DNA of 64,000 bases from Hyphomicrobiales bacterium (GCA_900471515.1 UCFC01000030.1:1-64000), one strand, 5' to 3'. Counted from the first letter of the stretch, positions 8,351-16,989 are shown. A program made the numbers and translations. The notes: generated by a model from the letters alone, not told the origin.

Positions 8351-8526
8351 GCCGTTTCCATCTATAGTGACGCGCGACAAAAATGATGCTAAAGCGGCGC
8401 GCAACTGCGGAAGGATCGCGATCTGTCGCCGCTCCGCCATTCATTTTCTGCAATCATGCGTCACCGGCCCGTAAGTCTTCCGGCTTTCCGGGATGGTTGC
8501 CATGTTGAGTTCGGGATTAGAAAACT

Positions 8527-9762
8527 ATGTCCGTCATGGATGCGATGACCGTCACCAAGCCTGCTCAGCGGGCGCCTCTCGGCGTTGAGCTTTCGCCGAA
8601 ACCGTCGCTGATCGGCCTGACGCGGGAGGAAATGGGTGCGGCGCTGCGCGAGAAGGGTGTGCCGGACAAGCAGATCAAGATGCGCGTTTCGCAGCTGTGG
8701 AACTGGATCTATGTGCGCGGTGTCTCCGACTTCGACCACATGACGAATGTCGCCAAGGACATGCGCGAGATGCTGAAGCAGCATTTCACCATTGCCCGGC
8801 CGGAGATCGTCGAAGAGCAGATTTCCAACGACGGCACGCGCAAATGGCTGTTGCGCTTCCCGCCGCGCGGCGCCGGCCGGCCGGTCGAAATCGAGGCCGT
8901 CTATATTCCCGAGGAAGGCCGCGGCACGCTGTGCATTTCCAGCCAGGTCGGCTGCACGCTCACCTGCTCCTTCTGTCACACCGGCACGCAGCGGCTGGTG
9001 CGTAACCTGACGGCCGAGGAAATCCTCTCCCAGCTTCTGCTCGCCCGCGACCGGCTGGGCGACTTCCCGGATCGCGACGTGCCGGTCGGTGCCGTCGTAC
9101 CCGCCGAAGGCCGCAAGGTCAGCAATATCGTAATGATGGGCATGGGCGAGCCGCTCTACAATTTCGATGCCGTCAAGCAGGCCCTGCTGATCGCCACGGA
9201 TGGCGACGGCCTGTCCTTGTCCAAGCGCCGGGTCACGCTTTCGACGTCCGGCGTCGTGCCCGAGATTCTTCGCACCGGCGAGGAAATCGGCGTCATGCTG
9301 GCGATCTCGCTGCATGCGGTACGAGACGACCTGCGCGATATCCTCGTGCCGATCAACAAGAAATATCCGCTGAAGGAACTGATCGAAGCCTGCCGGAACT
9401 ATCCGGGGCTGTCGAACGCGCGGCGCATCACCTTCGAATATGTGATGCTGAAGGACGTCAATGACAGCCTGGAGGACGCCAAGGGGCTGATCCAGCTTCT
9501 GAAGGGCGTGCCGGCGAAGATCAACCTCATCCCCTTCAACCCGTGGCCGGGAACAAACTACCAGTGCTCCGACTGGGCGCAGATCGAGAAGTTTGCCGAT
9601 TTCATCAATTCGGCCGGTTACGCTTCGCCGATCCGCACGCCGCGCGGTCGCGACATTCTTGCGGCCTGCGGCCAGCTCAAGTCGGAATCCGAGCGCATGC
9701 GCAAGACCGAGCGACTGGCCTTCGAGGCGATGATGATCGCCAACCACGGCGCCGACGACTGA
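8527..9762 (+). CDS. rlmN: Dual-specificity 23S rRNA (A2503-C2)/tRNA (A37-C2) methyltransferase
   Basis: 411 residues. Radical-SAM motif CTLTCSFC places the three cluster cysteines at 143, 147 and 150. The second catalytic cysteine is in the C-terminal GRDILAACGQL motif, needed for methyl transfer through a methyl-Cys intermediate. MGMGEPLYNFD is the SAM-binding GEP motif. The enzyme methylates C2 of A2503 in 23S rRNA and A37 in some tRNAs. The N-terminus is about 15-20 residues longer than the enterobacterial protein, so Met4 or Met7 are alternative starts. Confidence 0.96.
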   Translation: MSVMDAMTVTKPAQRAPLGVELSPKPSLIGLTREEMGAALREKGVPDKQIKMRVSQLWNWIYVRGVSDFDHMTNVAKDMREMLKQHFTIARPEIVEEQISNDGTRKWLLRFPPRGAGRPVEIEAVYIPEEGRGTLCISSQVGCTLTCSFCHTGTQRLVRNLTAEEILSQLLLARDRLGDFPDRDVPVGAVVPAEGRKVSNIVMMGMGEPLYNFDAVKQALLIATDGDGLSLSKRRVTLSTSGVVPEILRTGEEIGVMLAISLHAVRDDLRDILVPINKKYPLKELIEACRNYPGLSNARRITFEYVMLKDVNDSLEDAKGLIQLLKGVPAKINLIPFNPWPGTNYQCSDWAQIEKFADFINSAGYASPIRTPRGRDILAACGQLKSESERMRKTERLAFEAMMIANHGADD

Positions 9763-9855
9763 TCAGCAAGTTTGATCCTCATTACAACTCCGCGCGATTG
9801 ATTAACGGGGGCGCTTTTCCTAAAAGTGCCGCCAAAATCATCCTGGAGGACACCC

Positions 9856-10809
9856 ATGCGCTCAATTCTTCTGGCCTTTGCCGCAACTCTGGCTCTGACG
9901 CTGCCGGCCAGGGCCGATGACGTCACGGTTGCCGTAACCGCGATCGTCGAGCATCCGGCCCTCGACGCGGCGCGCAACGGCGTGCGCGATGCGCTGGCGG
10001 CTGCCGGCTACAAGGAAGGCGAAAACCTCAAGTTCGTTTTCGAATCCGCGCAGGGCAATCCCGCAACGGCCGCCCAGATCGCCCGCCAGTTCGCCGGCGA
10101 CGAGCCCAATGTCATCGTGCCGATCTCGACACCGTCGGCGCAGGCCGTCGTTTCGGCGACCCGCGATATCCCCGTCGTCTTCACGGCCGTGTCCGATCCG
10201 CTCGGCGCGCAGCTCGTCAAGAACATGGACAAGCCTGGCGGCAACGTGACCGGCCTTTCGGACATGTCGCCGGTTGGCGAGCATATCGCGCTCATCAAGG
10301 AAATCCTCCCGAACGTGAAGACGATCGGCTACCTCTACAATTCCGGCGAGGCGAATTCGGTCTCGCTGTTGGCTGCGCTGAAGGCCGAAGCCGAAAAGGC
10401 CGGTGTCACGATCGTCGAATCGGCCGCGACGAAATCCGCCGAAGTGCAGGGTGCTGCCCGTGCGCTCGTCGGCCGCGCCGATGCCGTCTACATTCCGACC
10501 GACAATACGATCATTTCGGCGCTTGAAGGTGCCGTCGCGGTTGCCGAGGAAAGCAAGCTGCCGCTTTTCACCGCGGATACGGATTCCGTCTCGCGCGGTT
10601 CGATCGCAGCCCTCGGCTTCAACTACTACGATGTCGGCAAGCAGACCGGCGAGATCGTCGTTCGCGTGCTGAAGGGTGAAAATCCCGGCGATATCGCGGT
10701 GAAGACTGCGGCCGGCAGCGACCTCGTCATCAACAAGGCCGCTGCGGCCAAGATGGGTGTCACCCTGCCGGAGAGCGTCGTTTCGCGCGCCAACAAGGTC
10801 ATCGAATAA
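9856..10809 (+). CDS. ABC transporter substrate-binding protein (TrpX-like, COG2984 class)
   Basis: 317 residues from the ATG at 9856, chosen for the GGAGG 8 nt upstream and the clear signal peptide (MRSILLAFAATLALTLPARA). The mature part has the two-lobe type I periplasmic-binding fold typical of COG2984 (VIVPISTPSAQAVVSATRDIPVVFTAVSDPLGA region). Family members go with the permease and ATPase classes that follow here; Gram-positive relatives are TrpXYZ candidates for tryptophan uptake, but the ligand here is unproven. A 9-bp hairpin with one G-U pair (9810-9830) lies before the ribosome site. Confidence 0.88.
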   Translation: MRSILLAFAATLALTLPARADDVTVAVTAIVEHPALDAARNGVRDALAAAGYKEGENLKFVFESAQGNPATAAQIARQFAGDEPNVIVPISTPSAQAVVSATRDIPVVFTAVSDPLGAQLVKNMDKPGGNVTGLSDMSPVGEHIALIKEILPNVKTIGYLYNSGEANSVSLLAALKAEAEKAGVTIVESAATKSAEVQGAARALVGRADAVYIPTDNTIISALEGAVAVAEESKLPLFTADTDSVSRGSIAALGFNYYDVGKQTGEIVVRVLKGENPGDIAVKTAAGSDLVINKAAAAKMGVTLPESVVSRANKVIE

Positions 10810-10840
10810 TCGGCTGTCGTTCCAAGGTCTTAGTCAGGAT

Positions 10841-10870
10841 CAGCCGCTCCCGTTTGCACGGGGGCGGCTG
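10841..10870 (+). terminator. Intra-operon hairpin between binding protein and permease genes
   Basis: A 13-bp stem with one G-U pair: 10841-10853 (CAGCCGCTCCCGT) pairs with 10858-10870 around TTGC. AATATATT follows instead of a true T-tract. In ABC import operons such hairpins often stabilise the binding-protein message or reduce read-through into the membrane subunit genes; either use is inference. Confidence 0.6.
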
Positions 10871-10932
10871 AATATATTAAAAGGCTGCGGTTTCGCGACG
10901 GGCGGAACGGAAACAAAAAGGGGCTGAAAGCC

Positions 10933-11811
10933 TTGAGCCAAATCGCATTCTGGGGGGCCGTCGAGCTCGGCCTGGTCTATTCCTTCGTCGCTCTCGGCGT
11001 CTATCTTGCCTTCCGCGTCCTCGATTTTCCGGATCTGACGGTGGACGGTTCCTTCCCGCTCGGAGCAGCCGTGACCGCCGTGCTGATCATCGCCGGCGTC
11101 AACGCGTGGCTCGCAGCGCTGATTGCGATGGGCGCAGGGGCTGCAGCCGGCATGGTGACGGCGCTCCTCAACGTGCGCTTCAGGATCCTCAATCTTCTCG
11201 CCTCGATCCTGACGATGATCGCACTCTTCTCCGTCAATCTGCGGGTCATGGGCAAGCCGAACGTTGCGCTTATCAACGCCGATACGATGATCAGCCCTTT
11301 CTTTGGTCATGGGCTCCGGGACTTCTATGTCCGGCCCCTTTTCGTCGGGGTTCTGGTGGTCGCGGCCGTCATCGTCGTCTGGCGTTTCCTTGAGAGCGAT
11401 GCCGGGCTTGCGATGCGTGCAACGGGTGCCAACGCCCGCATGGCACGAGCCCAGGGGGTCGATACCAGCCGGCAGATCTATCTGGGCATGGCGATTTCCA
11501 ATGCGCTGGTGGCGTTTGGCGGCGCGCTCTTTGCGCAGACCAACGGGTTTGCCGATGTCACCTCGGGCGTCGGTACCATCGTCGTCGGCCTTGCCGCCGT
11601 CATTATCGGCGAGACATTGCTTGGCCGCCGCGGGCTGCTGATTGCGCTTGTCGGATGCGTGTTCGGCTCGATCATCTATCGCATCGCCATTCAGCTGGCG
11701 CTGTCGAGCGATGTCATCGGCCTGCAGGCCTCCGACCTTAATTTTGTGACGGCGGTTCTCGTGACCGTCGCGCTCATTCTTCCCCGCCTTCGCGGAGGTG
11801 CCGCATCATGA
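10933..11811 (+). CDS. ABC transporter permease (TrpY-like, COG4120 class)
   Basis: 292 residues, strongly hydrophobic with eight or nine membrane segments, of the BPD_transp_2/LivH-like fold used by uptake systems. The start is TTG at 10933 with AAAAAGGGGC upstream; no ATG fits the N-terminal membrane helix. It is the membrane channel for the binding protein encoded before it, and its last codons overlap the ATPase start (ATGA). Confidence 0.88.
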   Translation: MSQIAFWGAVELGLVYSFVALGVYLAFRVLDFPDLTVDGSFPLGAAVTAVLIIAGVNAWLAALIAMGAGAAAGMVTALLNVRFRILNLLASILTMIALFSVNLRVMGKPNVALINADTMISPFFGHGLRDFYVRPLFVGVLVVAAVIVVWRFLESDAGLAMRATGANARMARAQGVDTSRQIYLGMAISNALVAFGGALFAQTNGFADVTSGVGTIVVGLAAVIIGETLLGRRGLLIALVGCVFGSIIYRIAIQLALSSDVIGLQASDLNFVTAVLVTVALILPRLRGGAAS

Positions 11812-12602
11812 TCAGCGTCAAGGACATCAAGGTCGTTTTCGGTCGCGGCACGCCGCTGCAGAAACAGGCGCTGAACGGCGTCAGCCTGACGATCGAGGAA
11901 GGTTCCTTCGTCACCGTCATCGGTTCCAACGGCGCGGGAAAATCGACATTGCTCGGCGTGCTCGCAGGCGATGTCCTGCCGAGCGAAGGCTCGGTGCTGA
12001 TCGGCAAGACCGATGTTACGCGCAAGTCCACGTCGGCACGCGCCGGTCTGGTCGCCCGCGTCTTCCAGGACCCGCTGACGGGAAGCTGCGGCGCGCTGTC
12101 GATCGAGGAAAACCTTGCGCTTGCCGCCCGCCGCGGGGAGAAGCGCGGCCTTGCTCCGGCGCTCGGCGGCAACAGGCGCGATTATTTCCGGGAACGGATT
12201 GCCGAGCTGAATCTCGGTTTGGAAAACCGGCTGAAGGACCGTATGGATCTTCTGTCCGGCGGCCAGCGGCAGGCGGTTTCGCTCGTCATGGCGACGCTCG
12301 CCAGTTCGGAGGTGCTGCTGCTCGACGAGCACACGGCGGCACTCGATCCGGGCATGGCGGAATTCGTGATGAACCTCACGCAGAAGATCGTTTCCGAGCG
12401 CAAGCTGACGACGATGATGGTCACGCACTCGATGCGCCAGGCGCTGGACTACGGCCACCGCACGATCATGCTGCATGGCGGCGAGATCGTTCTCGACGTT
12501 GCCGGCGACAGCAGGAAGAACCTGCAGGTCGAGGATCTGATCGCCATGTTCCGCAAGATGCGCGGCCAGACGCTTGACGACGACGCCCTGCTGATCGGCT
12601 AA
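11808..12602 (+). CDS. ABC transporter ATP-binding protein (TrpZ-like, COG1101 class)
   Basis: 264 residues. Walker A GSNGAGKST is at about 43-51, the signature LSGGQRQAV and Walker B LLLDEHTA follow; His replaces the usual Pro after the catalytic Glu, a variant seen in this ATPase class. It completes the importer with the two preceding genes and is coupled to the permease by ATGA. The gene is followed by the better preserved copy of the palindromic repeat. Confidence 0.9.
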   Translation: MISVKDIKVVFGRGTPLQKQALNGVSLTIEEGSFVTVIGSNGAGKSTLLGVLAGDVLPSEGSVLIGKTDVTRKSTSARAGLVARVFQDPLTGSCGALSIEENLALAARRGEKRGLAPALGGNRRDYFRERIAELNLGLENRLKDRMDLLSGGQRQAVSLVMATLASSEVLLLDEHTAALDPGMAEFVMNLTQKIVSERKLTTMMVTHSMRQALDYGHRTIMLHGGEIVLDVAGDSRKNLQVEDLIAMFRKMRGQTLDDDALLIG

Positions 12603-12605
12603 CCG

Positions 12606-12700
12606 GGCCGCGTCGCAATCTTCGGATCGCGACGCGCTTCAGGTCTTCGTTTCACCCATGTCGTGCAGAACCGCCGCGCATTTCTGCGCGACATGCCTAG
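12606..12700. repeat. Mosaic palindromic intergenic repeat, copy 2 (well preserved)
   Basis: Two palindromic modules. Module A: CGCGTCGC (12609-12616) pairs with GCGACGCG (12629-12636). Module B: CATGTCGTGCAGAA (12657-12670) pairs over 14 bp, one of them G-U, with TTCTGCGCGACATG (12682-12695). It fills the gap between two convergent genes and includes the stop codon of the lysE-family gene (12697-12699), the same placement as copy 1. Either strand could fold it as a terminator or an RNA-stabilising hairpin. Confidence 0.78.
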
Positions 12701-13338
12701 CGTGCCTGGGTAAGCAGGATCTTGGCGGCGAAGACCGAAAAGACGCCGGCAAACGTATAATCCATGCCGCGCAGCACCTTCCTGTTGTTCTGCAGCCAGC
12801 TCGACAGCCAGTCGGCCGCCATGACGACGGCTGCGTTAACCGGCATGCCGATGACGATGAAGCAGAAGCCGAGGAACAGCAGCTTGTGAGTGACGGCGGG
12901 ATCGTTAGCGCTGACGAACTGCGGCAGAAAGGTCATGAAGAAGATGATGACCTTCGGGTTCAGGAGGTTGACCCAGAAGCCCGAGGAAATGTTCGACAGG
13001 ATCGTGCCCTTCGGGCCTTCCACCTTGGCGACGGTCAGCTTCGAGCCGTAGCGGATCGCCTGCACGGCCAGCCAGAAAAGATAGGCCGCACCACCGGTTT
13101 TCAGGATGAGGAAGGCGGTCGGCGAGGCGGTGATCAGCGCAGAGATGCCGAAAGCGACCAGCATCGTGTGCACGACGATACCAAGGCTGGTGCCGAGGAC
13201 GACGAAGAGGGCCGCCTTCTTGCCCTGCGCCAGGGCACGGCTGATCGACAGCGTCATGTCGGGGCCGGGAGTTGCCGCCAGCAGCAGCGTGGCGGCGGCG
13301 AAGGCGACAAGCGTCGGAAAGCTCGGCAGGAAATCCAT
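12697..13338 (-). CDS. LysE/RhtB family amino-acid exporter
   Basis: 213 residues with six predicted membrane segments and the family landmark ATPGPDM near residues 22-28, plus NPK at about 121-123. LysE/RhtB proteins export amino acids or homoserine lactones; the substrate is not predictable here. Start ATG at 13338 lies 8 bp from a 12-bp inverted repeat whose 3' arm overlaps the presumed ribosome-binding stretch, so translation may be structure-controlled. Confidence 0.9.
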   Translation of the reverse strand: MDFLPSFPTLVAFAAATLLLAATPGPDMTLSISRALAQGKKAALFVVLGTSLGIVVHTMLVAFGISALITASPTAFLILKTGGAAYLFWLAVQAIRYGSKLTVAKVEGPKGTILSNISSGFWVNLLNPKVIIFFMTFLPQFVSANDPAVTHKLLFLGFCFIVIGMPVNAAVVMAADWLSSWLQNNRKVLRGMDYTFAGVFSVFAAKILLTQAR

Positions 13339-13345
13339 GGTCTAC

Positions 13346-13391
13346 TCTGAAAGCCGGAAAAGATCTGACGATGTCTTACCCGGCTTTCAGA
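13346..13391 (-). promoter_or_regulatory. 12-bp perfect inverted repeat in the leader of the LysE-family gene
   Basis: TCTGAAAGCCGG (13346-13357) and CCGGCTTTCAGA (13380-13391) are perfectly complementary with 22 nt between. On the minus strand it lies between the SDR stop (13424) and the exporter ATG (13338). No T-run follows in the minus direction. It may be an operator, an SDR transcript end, or a fold that hides the ribosome site; the sequence does not decide. Confidence 0.5.
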
Positions 13392-13423
13392 AAATTACCA
13401 ATCAAACCTTCTGATGGCGCCGA

Positions 13424-14275
13424 TTACTTCTGCTCGAGGAAGGCCTTGAACTTGTCGGCATAATCCTTGTGCCAGCGCGACAGGGGCGGGCGGTTCTCGA
13501 TGATATCGCCGATTGCCCAGGCCATGCGGCGCTCGTCCACGGGACGGGCGACGTCGTTGTCCGGGCAGAGGATGTAGAAATCGCCGCGCTCCAGGCTTTC
13601 GACCATGAAGTCGACGGTCTGTTCCGGCGTCCAGGCGCCGGCAGGCTTTTCGAGGCGGTCGCCCTTGGTGAGGCCGGTGAAGACGAAGCCGGGAATCAGC
13701 AGATGCGCCGATATCTGCGAGCGATCGGTGTTGCGCAACTCGTGTTCGAGCGCTTCGGTGAAGACCTTCACGCCGGCCTTGGAGACATTGTAGGCGGGGT
13801 TTCCGGGCGGCGTCGTGATACCCTGTTTGGAACCGGTATTGATGATGAGGCCGGGTTCGCCATGAGCGATCATGCCGGGGCCGAAAACTCTGGTGCCGTT
13901 GATGACGCCGAGGAGATTGACGGCGAAGATATTGTCCCAATTGGCCTGGGCGCTGAAGATCGAGGTTTCCGGGCCGATACCGGCGTTGTTCATCAGCACA
14001 TGCACGCGGCCGAAGCGCTGGATGACGGCGCGCTCAAGTGCCTCGATCTGTTCTTTCTGGGAGACGTCGGTTTCAACGGCCATCACATGTTCCTGACCGG
14101 CGATCGCCTCCAGCTCGGCGCGGGCATCTGCCAGCCTGTTGCCGCCGAGATCGGCAATGACAACGCTCATGCCGGCCCTGGCAAAGTACTTTGCGGCGGC
14201 AAGGCCGATGCCGGAAGCGCCCCCGGTGATGACGGCAACATTGGATTTCTTGAAAATGGCTTGAATATTCGTCAC
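13424..14275 (-). CDS. SDR family NAD(P)-dependent oxidoreductase
   Basis: 283 residues from the GTG at 14275, preferred because GGAGAGGCGAG is about 5-8 nt upstream; an in-frame ATG at 14299 lacks a ribosome site. Classical SDR motifs are present: TGGASGIG at 17-24, NNAG, a catalytic Ser in INTGSKQG, and PAYNVSKAG (Tyr-x3-Lys). The C-terminal region (DFYILCPDNDVARP) is typical of a rhizobial subgroup without assigned substrate. Confidence 0.88.
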   Translation of the reverse strand: MTNIQAIFKKSNVAVITGGASGIGLAAAKYFARAGMSVVIADLGGNRLADARAELEAIAGQEHVMAVETDVSQKEQIEALERAVIQRFGRVHVLMNNAGIGPETSIFSAQANWDNIFAVNLLGVINGTRVFGPGMIAHGEPGLIINTGSKQGITTPPGNPAYNVSKAGVKVFTEALEHELRNTDRSQISAHLLIPGFVFTGLTKGDRLEKPAGAWTPEQTVDFMVESLERGDFYILCPDNDVARPVDERRMAWAIGDIIENRPPLSRWHKDYADKFKAFLEQK

Positions 14276-14385
14276 GGGACTCGCCTCTCCTCTCAGCATT
14301 GTTCGGACGATGCCGAATATGGGCTGCTGTTTGCCGCTGTCAAACCCTATCGGCCCTTATCGGGCCGGTTGCTGTCCTCGTTGCC

Positions 14386-14420
14386 CTTGCGTCACGCGCC
14401 AATCTCGCTAAAAGTGCCGC
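14386..14420 (+). promoter_or_regulatory. Candidate argG promoter
   Basis: CTTGCG (14386-14391), 16 bp, CTAAAA (14408-14413), close to the alphaproteobacterial CTTGAC-N17-CTATAT pattern. The -10 and presumed start region CTAAAAGTGCCGC is repeated exactly at 9820-9832 before the ABC importer. The first message base would lie about 50-55 nt before the argG ATG. Confidence 0.4.
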
Positions 14421-14473
14421 GATACCGGGCCTTGCGGGTTTGCCGCGGCCTCTATGCAACGGATCTCATCATC

Positions 14474-15697
14474 ATGGCATCATACAAAGACGTGAAGAAA
14501 GTCGTGCTCGCCTATTCGGGCGGCCTCGATACCTCGATCATCCTGAAGTGGCTGCAGACCGAGCTCGGCGCTGAAGTCGTCACCTTCACGGCCGATCTCG
14601 GCCAGGGCGAAGAGCTGGAGCCGGCGCGCAAGAAGGCCGAGATGCTCGGCATCAAGGAGATCTATATCGAGGACGTGCGCGAAGAATTCGTGCGCGATTT
14701 CGTCTTCCCGATGTTCCGTGCCAATGCCGTCTACGAGGGCGTCTATCTGCTCGGTACCTCGATCGCCCGCCCGCTGATTTCCAAGCACCTCATCGACATC
14801 GCCAAGAAAACCGGCGCCGATGCGATCGCGCACGGCGCGACCGGCAAGGGTAACGACCAGGTTCGTTTCGAGCTTTCGGCCTATGCGCTGAACCCCGATA
14901 TCAAGATCATTGCGCCGTGGCGCGACTGGGCCTTCAAGAGCCGTACCGAACTGCTCGAATTTGCCGAGAAGCACCAGATCCCGGTTGCCAAGGACAAGAA
15001 GGGCGAGGCCCCCTTCTCGGTCGATGCCAACCTGCTGCACTCCTCTTCCGAGGGCAAGGTTCTGGAAGATCCGGCGCAGGAAGCGCCTGAATACGTGCAT
15101 ATGCGCACGATCTCGCCGGAAGCTGCGCCCGACAAGGCGACCATCATCAAGGTCGGTTTCCGCAAGGGCGATGCCGTCTCCATCAATGGCGTCGAAATGT
15201 CTCCGGCCACGCTGCTCGCGACGCTCAACAATTACGGCCGCGACAACGGCATCGGCCGCCTCGACCTCGTTGAAAACCGCTTTGTCGGCATGAAGTCGCG
15301 CGGCGTCTATGAAACCCCCGGCGGCACGATCCTGCTGGCGGCGCACCGCGCCATCGAGTCGATCACGCTCGACCGCGGCGCTGCCCACCTCAAGGACGAG
15401 CTGATGCCGCGTTATGCCGAACTGATCTATTACGGCTTCTGGTTCTCGCCCGAACGCGAAATGCTGCAGGCCCTCATCGACAAGAGCCAGGAGCATGTCG
15501 AAGGCGAAGTGACGCTGAAGCTCTACAAGGGCAATGTCATGGTCATCGGCCGCGAGAGCGAAAAGTCGCTCTATTCCGACAAGCTTGTTACCTTCGAAGA
15601 CGACCAGGGCGCTTACGACCAGAAGGATGCCGCCGGCTTCATCAAGCTCAACGCGTTGCGGCTGCGCACGCTCGGCAAGCGTAACCTGAAGAAGTAA
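14474..15697 (+). CDS. argG: Argininosuccinate synthase
   Basis: 407 residues from the ATG at 14474; the frame is open for about 1 kb upstream, but that part is antisense to the SDR gene. The PP-loop ATP site AYSGGLDTS is at 13-21, and the protein aligns in length with bacterial ArgG. It joins citrulline and aspartate with ATP to form argininosuccinate, the penultimate arginine step. It is monocistronic, with its own promoter candidate and an intrinsic terminator. Confidence 0.97.
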   Translation: MASYKDVKKVVLAYSGGLDTSIILKWLQTELGAEVVTFTADLGQGEELEPARKKAEMLGIKEIYIEDVREEFVRDFVFPMFRANAVYEGVYLLGTSIARPLISKHLIDIAKKTGADAIAHGATGKGNDQVRFELSAYALNPDIKIIAPWRDWAFKSRTELLEFAEKHQIPVAKDKKGEAPFSVDANLLHSSSEGKVLEDPAQEAPEYVHMRTISPEAAPDKATIIKVGFRKGDAVSINGVEMSPATLLATLNNYGRDNGIGRLDLVENRFVGMKSRGVYETPGGTILLAAHRAIESITLDRGAAHLKDELMPRYAELIYYGFWFSPEREMLQALIDKSQEHVEGEVTLKLYKGNVMVIGRESEKSLYSDKLVTFEDDQGAYDQKDAAGFIKLNALRLRTLGKRNLKK

Positions 15698-15720
15698 GCC
15701 TCCTCGGATTGATCATCCAT

Positions 15721-15758
15721 AAAGGCCCGCCGGTTTGAATTGCCGCGCGGGCCTTTTC
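15721..15758 (+). terminator. Intrinsic terminator of argG
   Basis: AAAGGCCCGC (15721-15730) pairs over 10 bp with GCGGGCCTTT (15747-15756), followed by TTTTCTT. It starts 23 bp after the argG stop. Confidence 0.88.
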
Positions 15759-15842
15759 TTGCCGTTTGATGCGCTGCCGACGCACGGCTTGACGCGGCAG
15801 GGGCATTGCATAAGCTGGACCTGTCATCACTGGAGCCTCTCC

Positions 15843-16484
15843 ATGCCGCTTTCCCTGCTTCTCGGCGCCTTTCTGGCGGCGCTTTTCTATGTGCTCATCC
15901 CCGGTCCGGCCTTCCTGCAGCTCCTCGGCATCGGCGCCGGGCAGGGCCGCAAGGCGGGCGCTTTCTTCATGATGGGGCATCTCGTCGGCGATCTCGTCTG
16001 GTCCGGACTGGCGCTGGTTGCGATTGTCGGGGCCAAGACGATCGGCACCTTCGTCTTCGACCTGCTTGGGCTCGCCTGCGGTTTCTACCTCGCCTGGATC
16101 GGCTGGAGCGCCGTCAACGCCAGGCCGAAAGCCGAAGGGCAGGCGCTGCTGGTCGTGGAGCGGCCGTTCCGGCGCGGGCTGATTTTCGGCGTCACCAATC
16201 CGAAGGGCTATCCGGTGGCGCTTGCCACTTTCACCGCGCTGGTCGCGGGTTCGGCAAGCGCGCTCGATTTTGAAGCCCTGCCGATGTTGCTCAGCATTTC
16301 CTTCGTGGGCTTCGTCACCGCTGACGTCATCCTGATCGGCATCATCGGCGCCGGTGTCGTTCGCCGTTTCTACCGCGCCCATGAACGGCTGATCGTGCGC
16401 TGCTCGGGGGTGCTCTTCATGGGCTTCGCCGTGCAGGCGCTGTGGCACGCCACACCCGGCCTGCTCGGCTGGCGCAAAGCCTGA
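15843..16484 (+). CDS. LysE family translocator
   Basis: 213 residues from the ATG at 15843 with GGAG 8 nt upstream; upstream codons are not membrane-like. Six hydrophobic segments and the LIPGPAF motif near residue 20 (family PGP) and TNPKGYP at about 118-124 identify a LysE-type exporter. It is distinct from the one at 12697. Its stop codon abuts that of the convergent hypothetical gene with zero gap. Confidence 0.88.
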   Translation: MPLSLLLGAFLAALFYVLIPGPAFLQLLGIGAGQGRKAGAFFMMGHLVGDLVWSGLALVAIVGAKTIGTFVFDLLGLACGFYLAWIGWSAVNARPKAEGQALLVVERPFRRGLIFGVTNPKGYPVALATFTALVAGSASALDFEALPMLLSISFVGFVTADVILIGIIGAGVVRRFYRAHERLIVRCSGVLFMGFAVQALWHATPGLLGWRKA

Positions 16485-16931
16485 TCAGGCCTCGCTGGCA
16501 AGGAAGCCGACGACCGATTTCAACGTCTGAACCTCGTTCGGGTCGCCGATCGACATGGCGATCTGAAGCTGGTTCTTGTAGTAGTCCAGGAAGTTGAAGC
16601 TCGTGCCGTCCGTGACATTGGAGAGATCGATGACATTGCCGCGCGGATCGATCGCGTGCATGGGCAGGGGCTCGGATATCGCTGCAAAAGTATTCTGATC
16701 GATCAGGCCGTTGTCAAAGCTCTGGCGCGCATAACTGCGCAATTCACCCGCGCTGACGGCTGTGAAATCGATCGTCTTGCGGCTGTCGAAATCTTCGATC
16801 TGAAATGAGCCCTGAGCGACAGTCTGTTTGGGCTCGATGGTAATATCAGCGGTCTTCGAACTTTTTGCGTTATTGTTTGTATTATTTTTGAATAGCAAAC
16901 TCTGAGAAGACCGCAGGGAAAAAATTTCCAT
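16485..16931 (-). CDS. Hypothetical protein, no recognised domain
   Basis: 148 residues from the second of two close ATGs (16931), which puts AAGAGGA 7 nt upstream; the first (16937) has spacing of only 1. The N-terminal 40 residues are Asn/Ser/Lys/Thr rich and AT-rich in DNA, unlike neighbours; the rest is mixed and soluble with no signal peptide, membrane helix or cysteine. I do not recognise it. It is divergent from the M3 peptidase across a region with a CtrA-like box. Confidence 0.7.
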   Translation of the reverse strand: MEIFSLRSSQSLLFKNNTNNNAKSSKTADITIEPKQTVAQGSFQIEDFDSRKTIDFTAVSAGELRSYARQSFDNGLIDQNTFAAISEPLPMHAIDPRGNVIDLSNVTDGTSFNFLDYYKNQLQIAMSIGDPNEVQTLKSVVGFLASEA

Positions 16932-16989
16932 GCGCATGTCCTCTTACTTGAAGATTAAGGGGAAACTAGCGTCTTGGGCTGATTCGCGT

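Noticed and set aside
14351..14367. CGGCCC/GGGCCG hairpin upstream of argG as attenuator
   Set aside because: It lies upstream of the candidate promoter and has only 6 bp; no leader peptide or alternative fold seen.
13469..14473. 335-codon in-frame extension upstream of argG
   Set aside because: It is antisense to a complete SDR gene; ArgG normally begins just before AYSGGLDTS and has its own promoter candidate and ATG at 14474.
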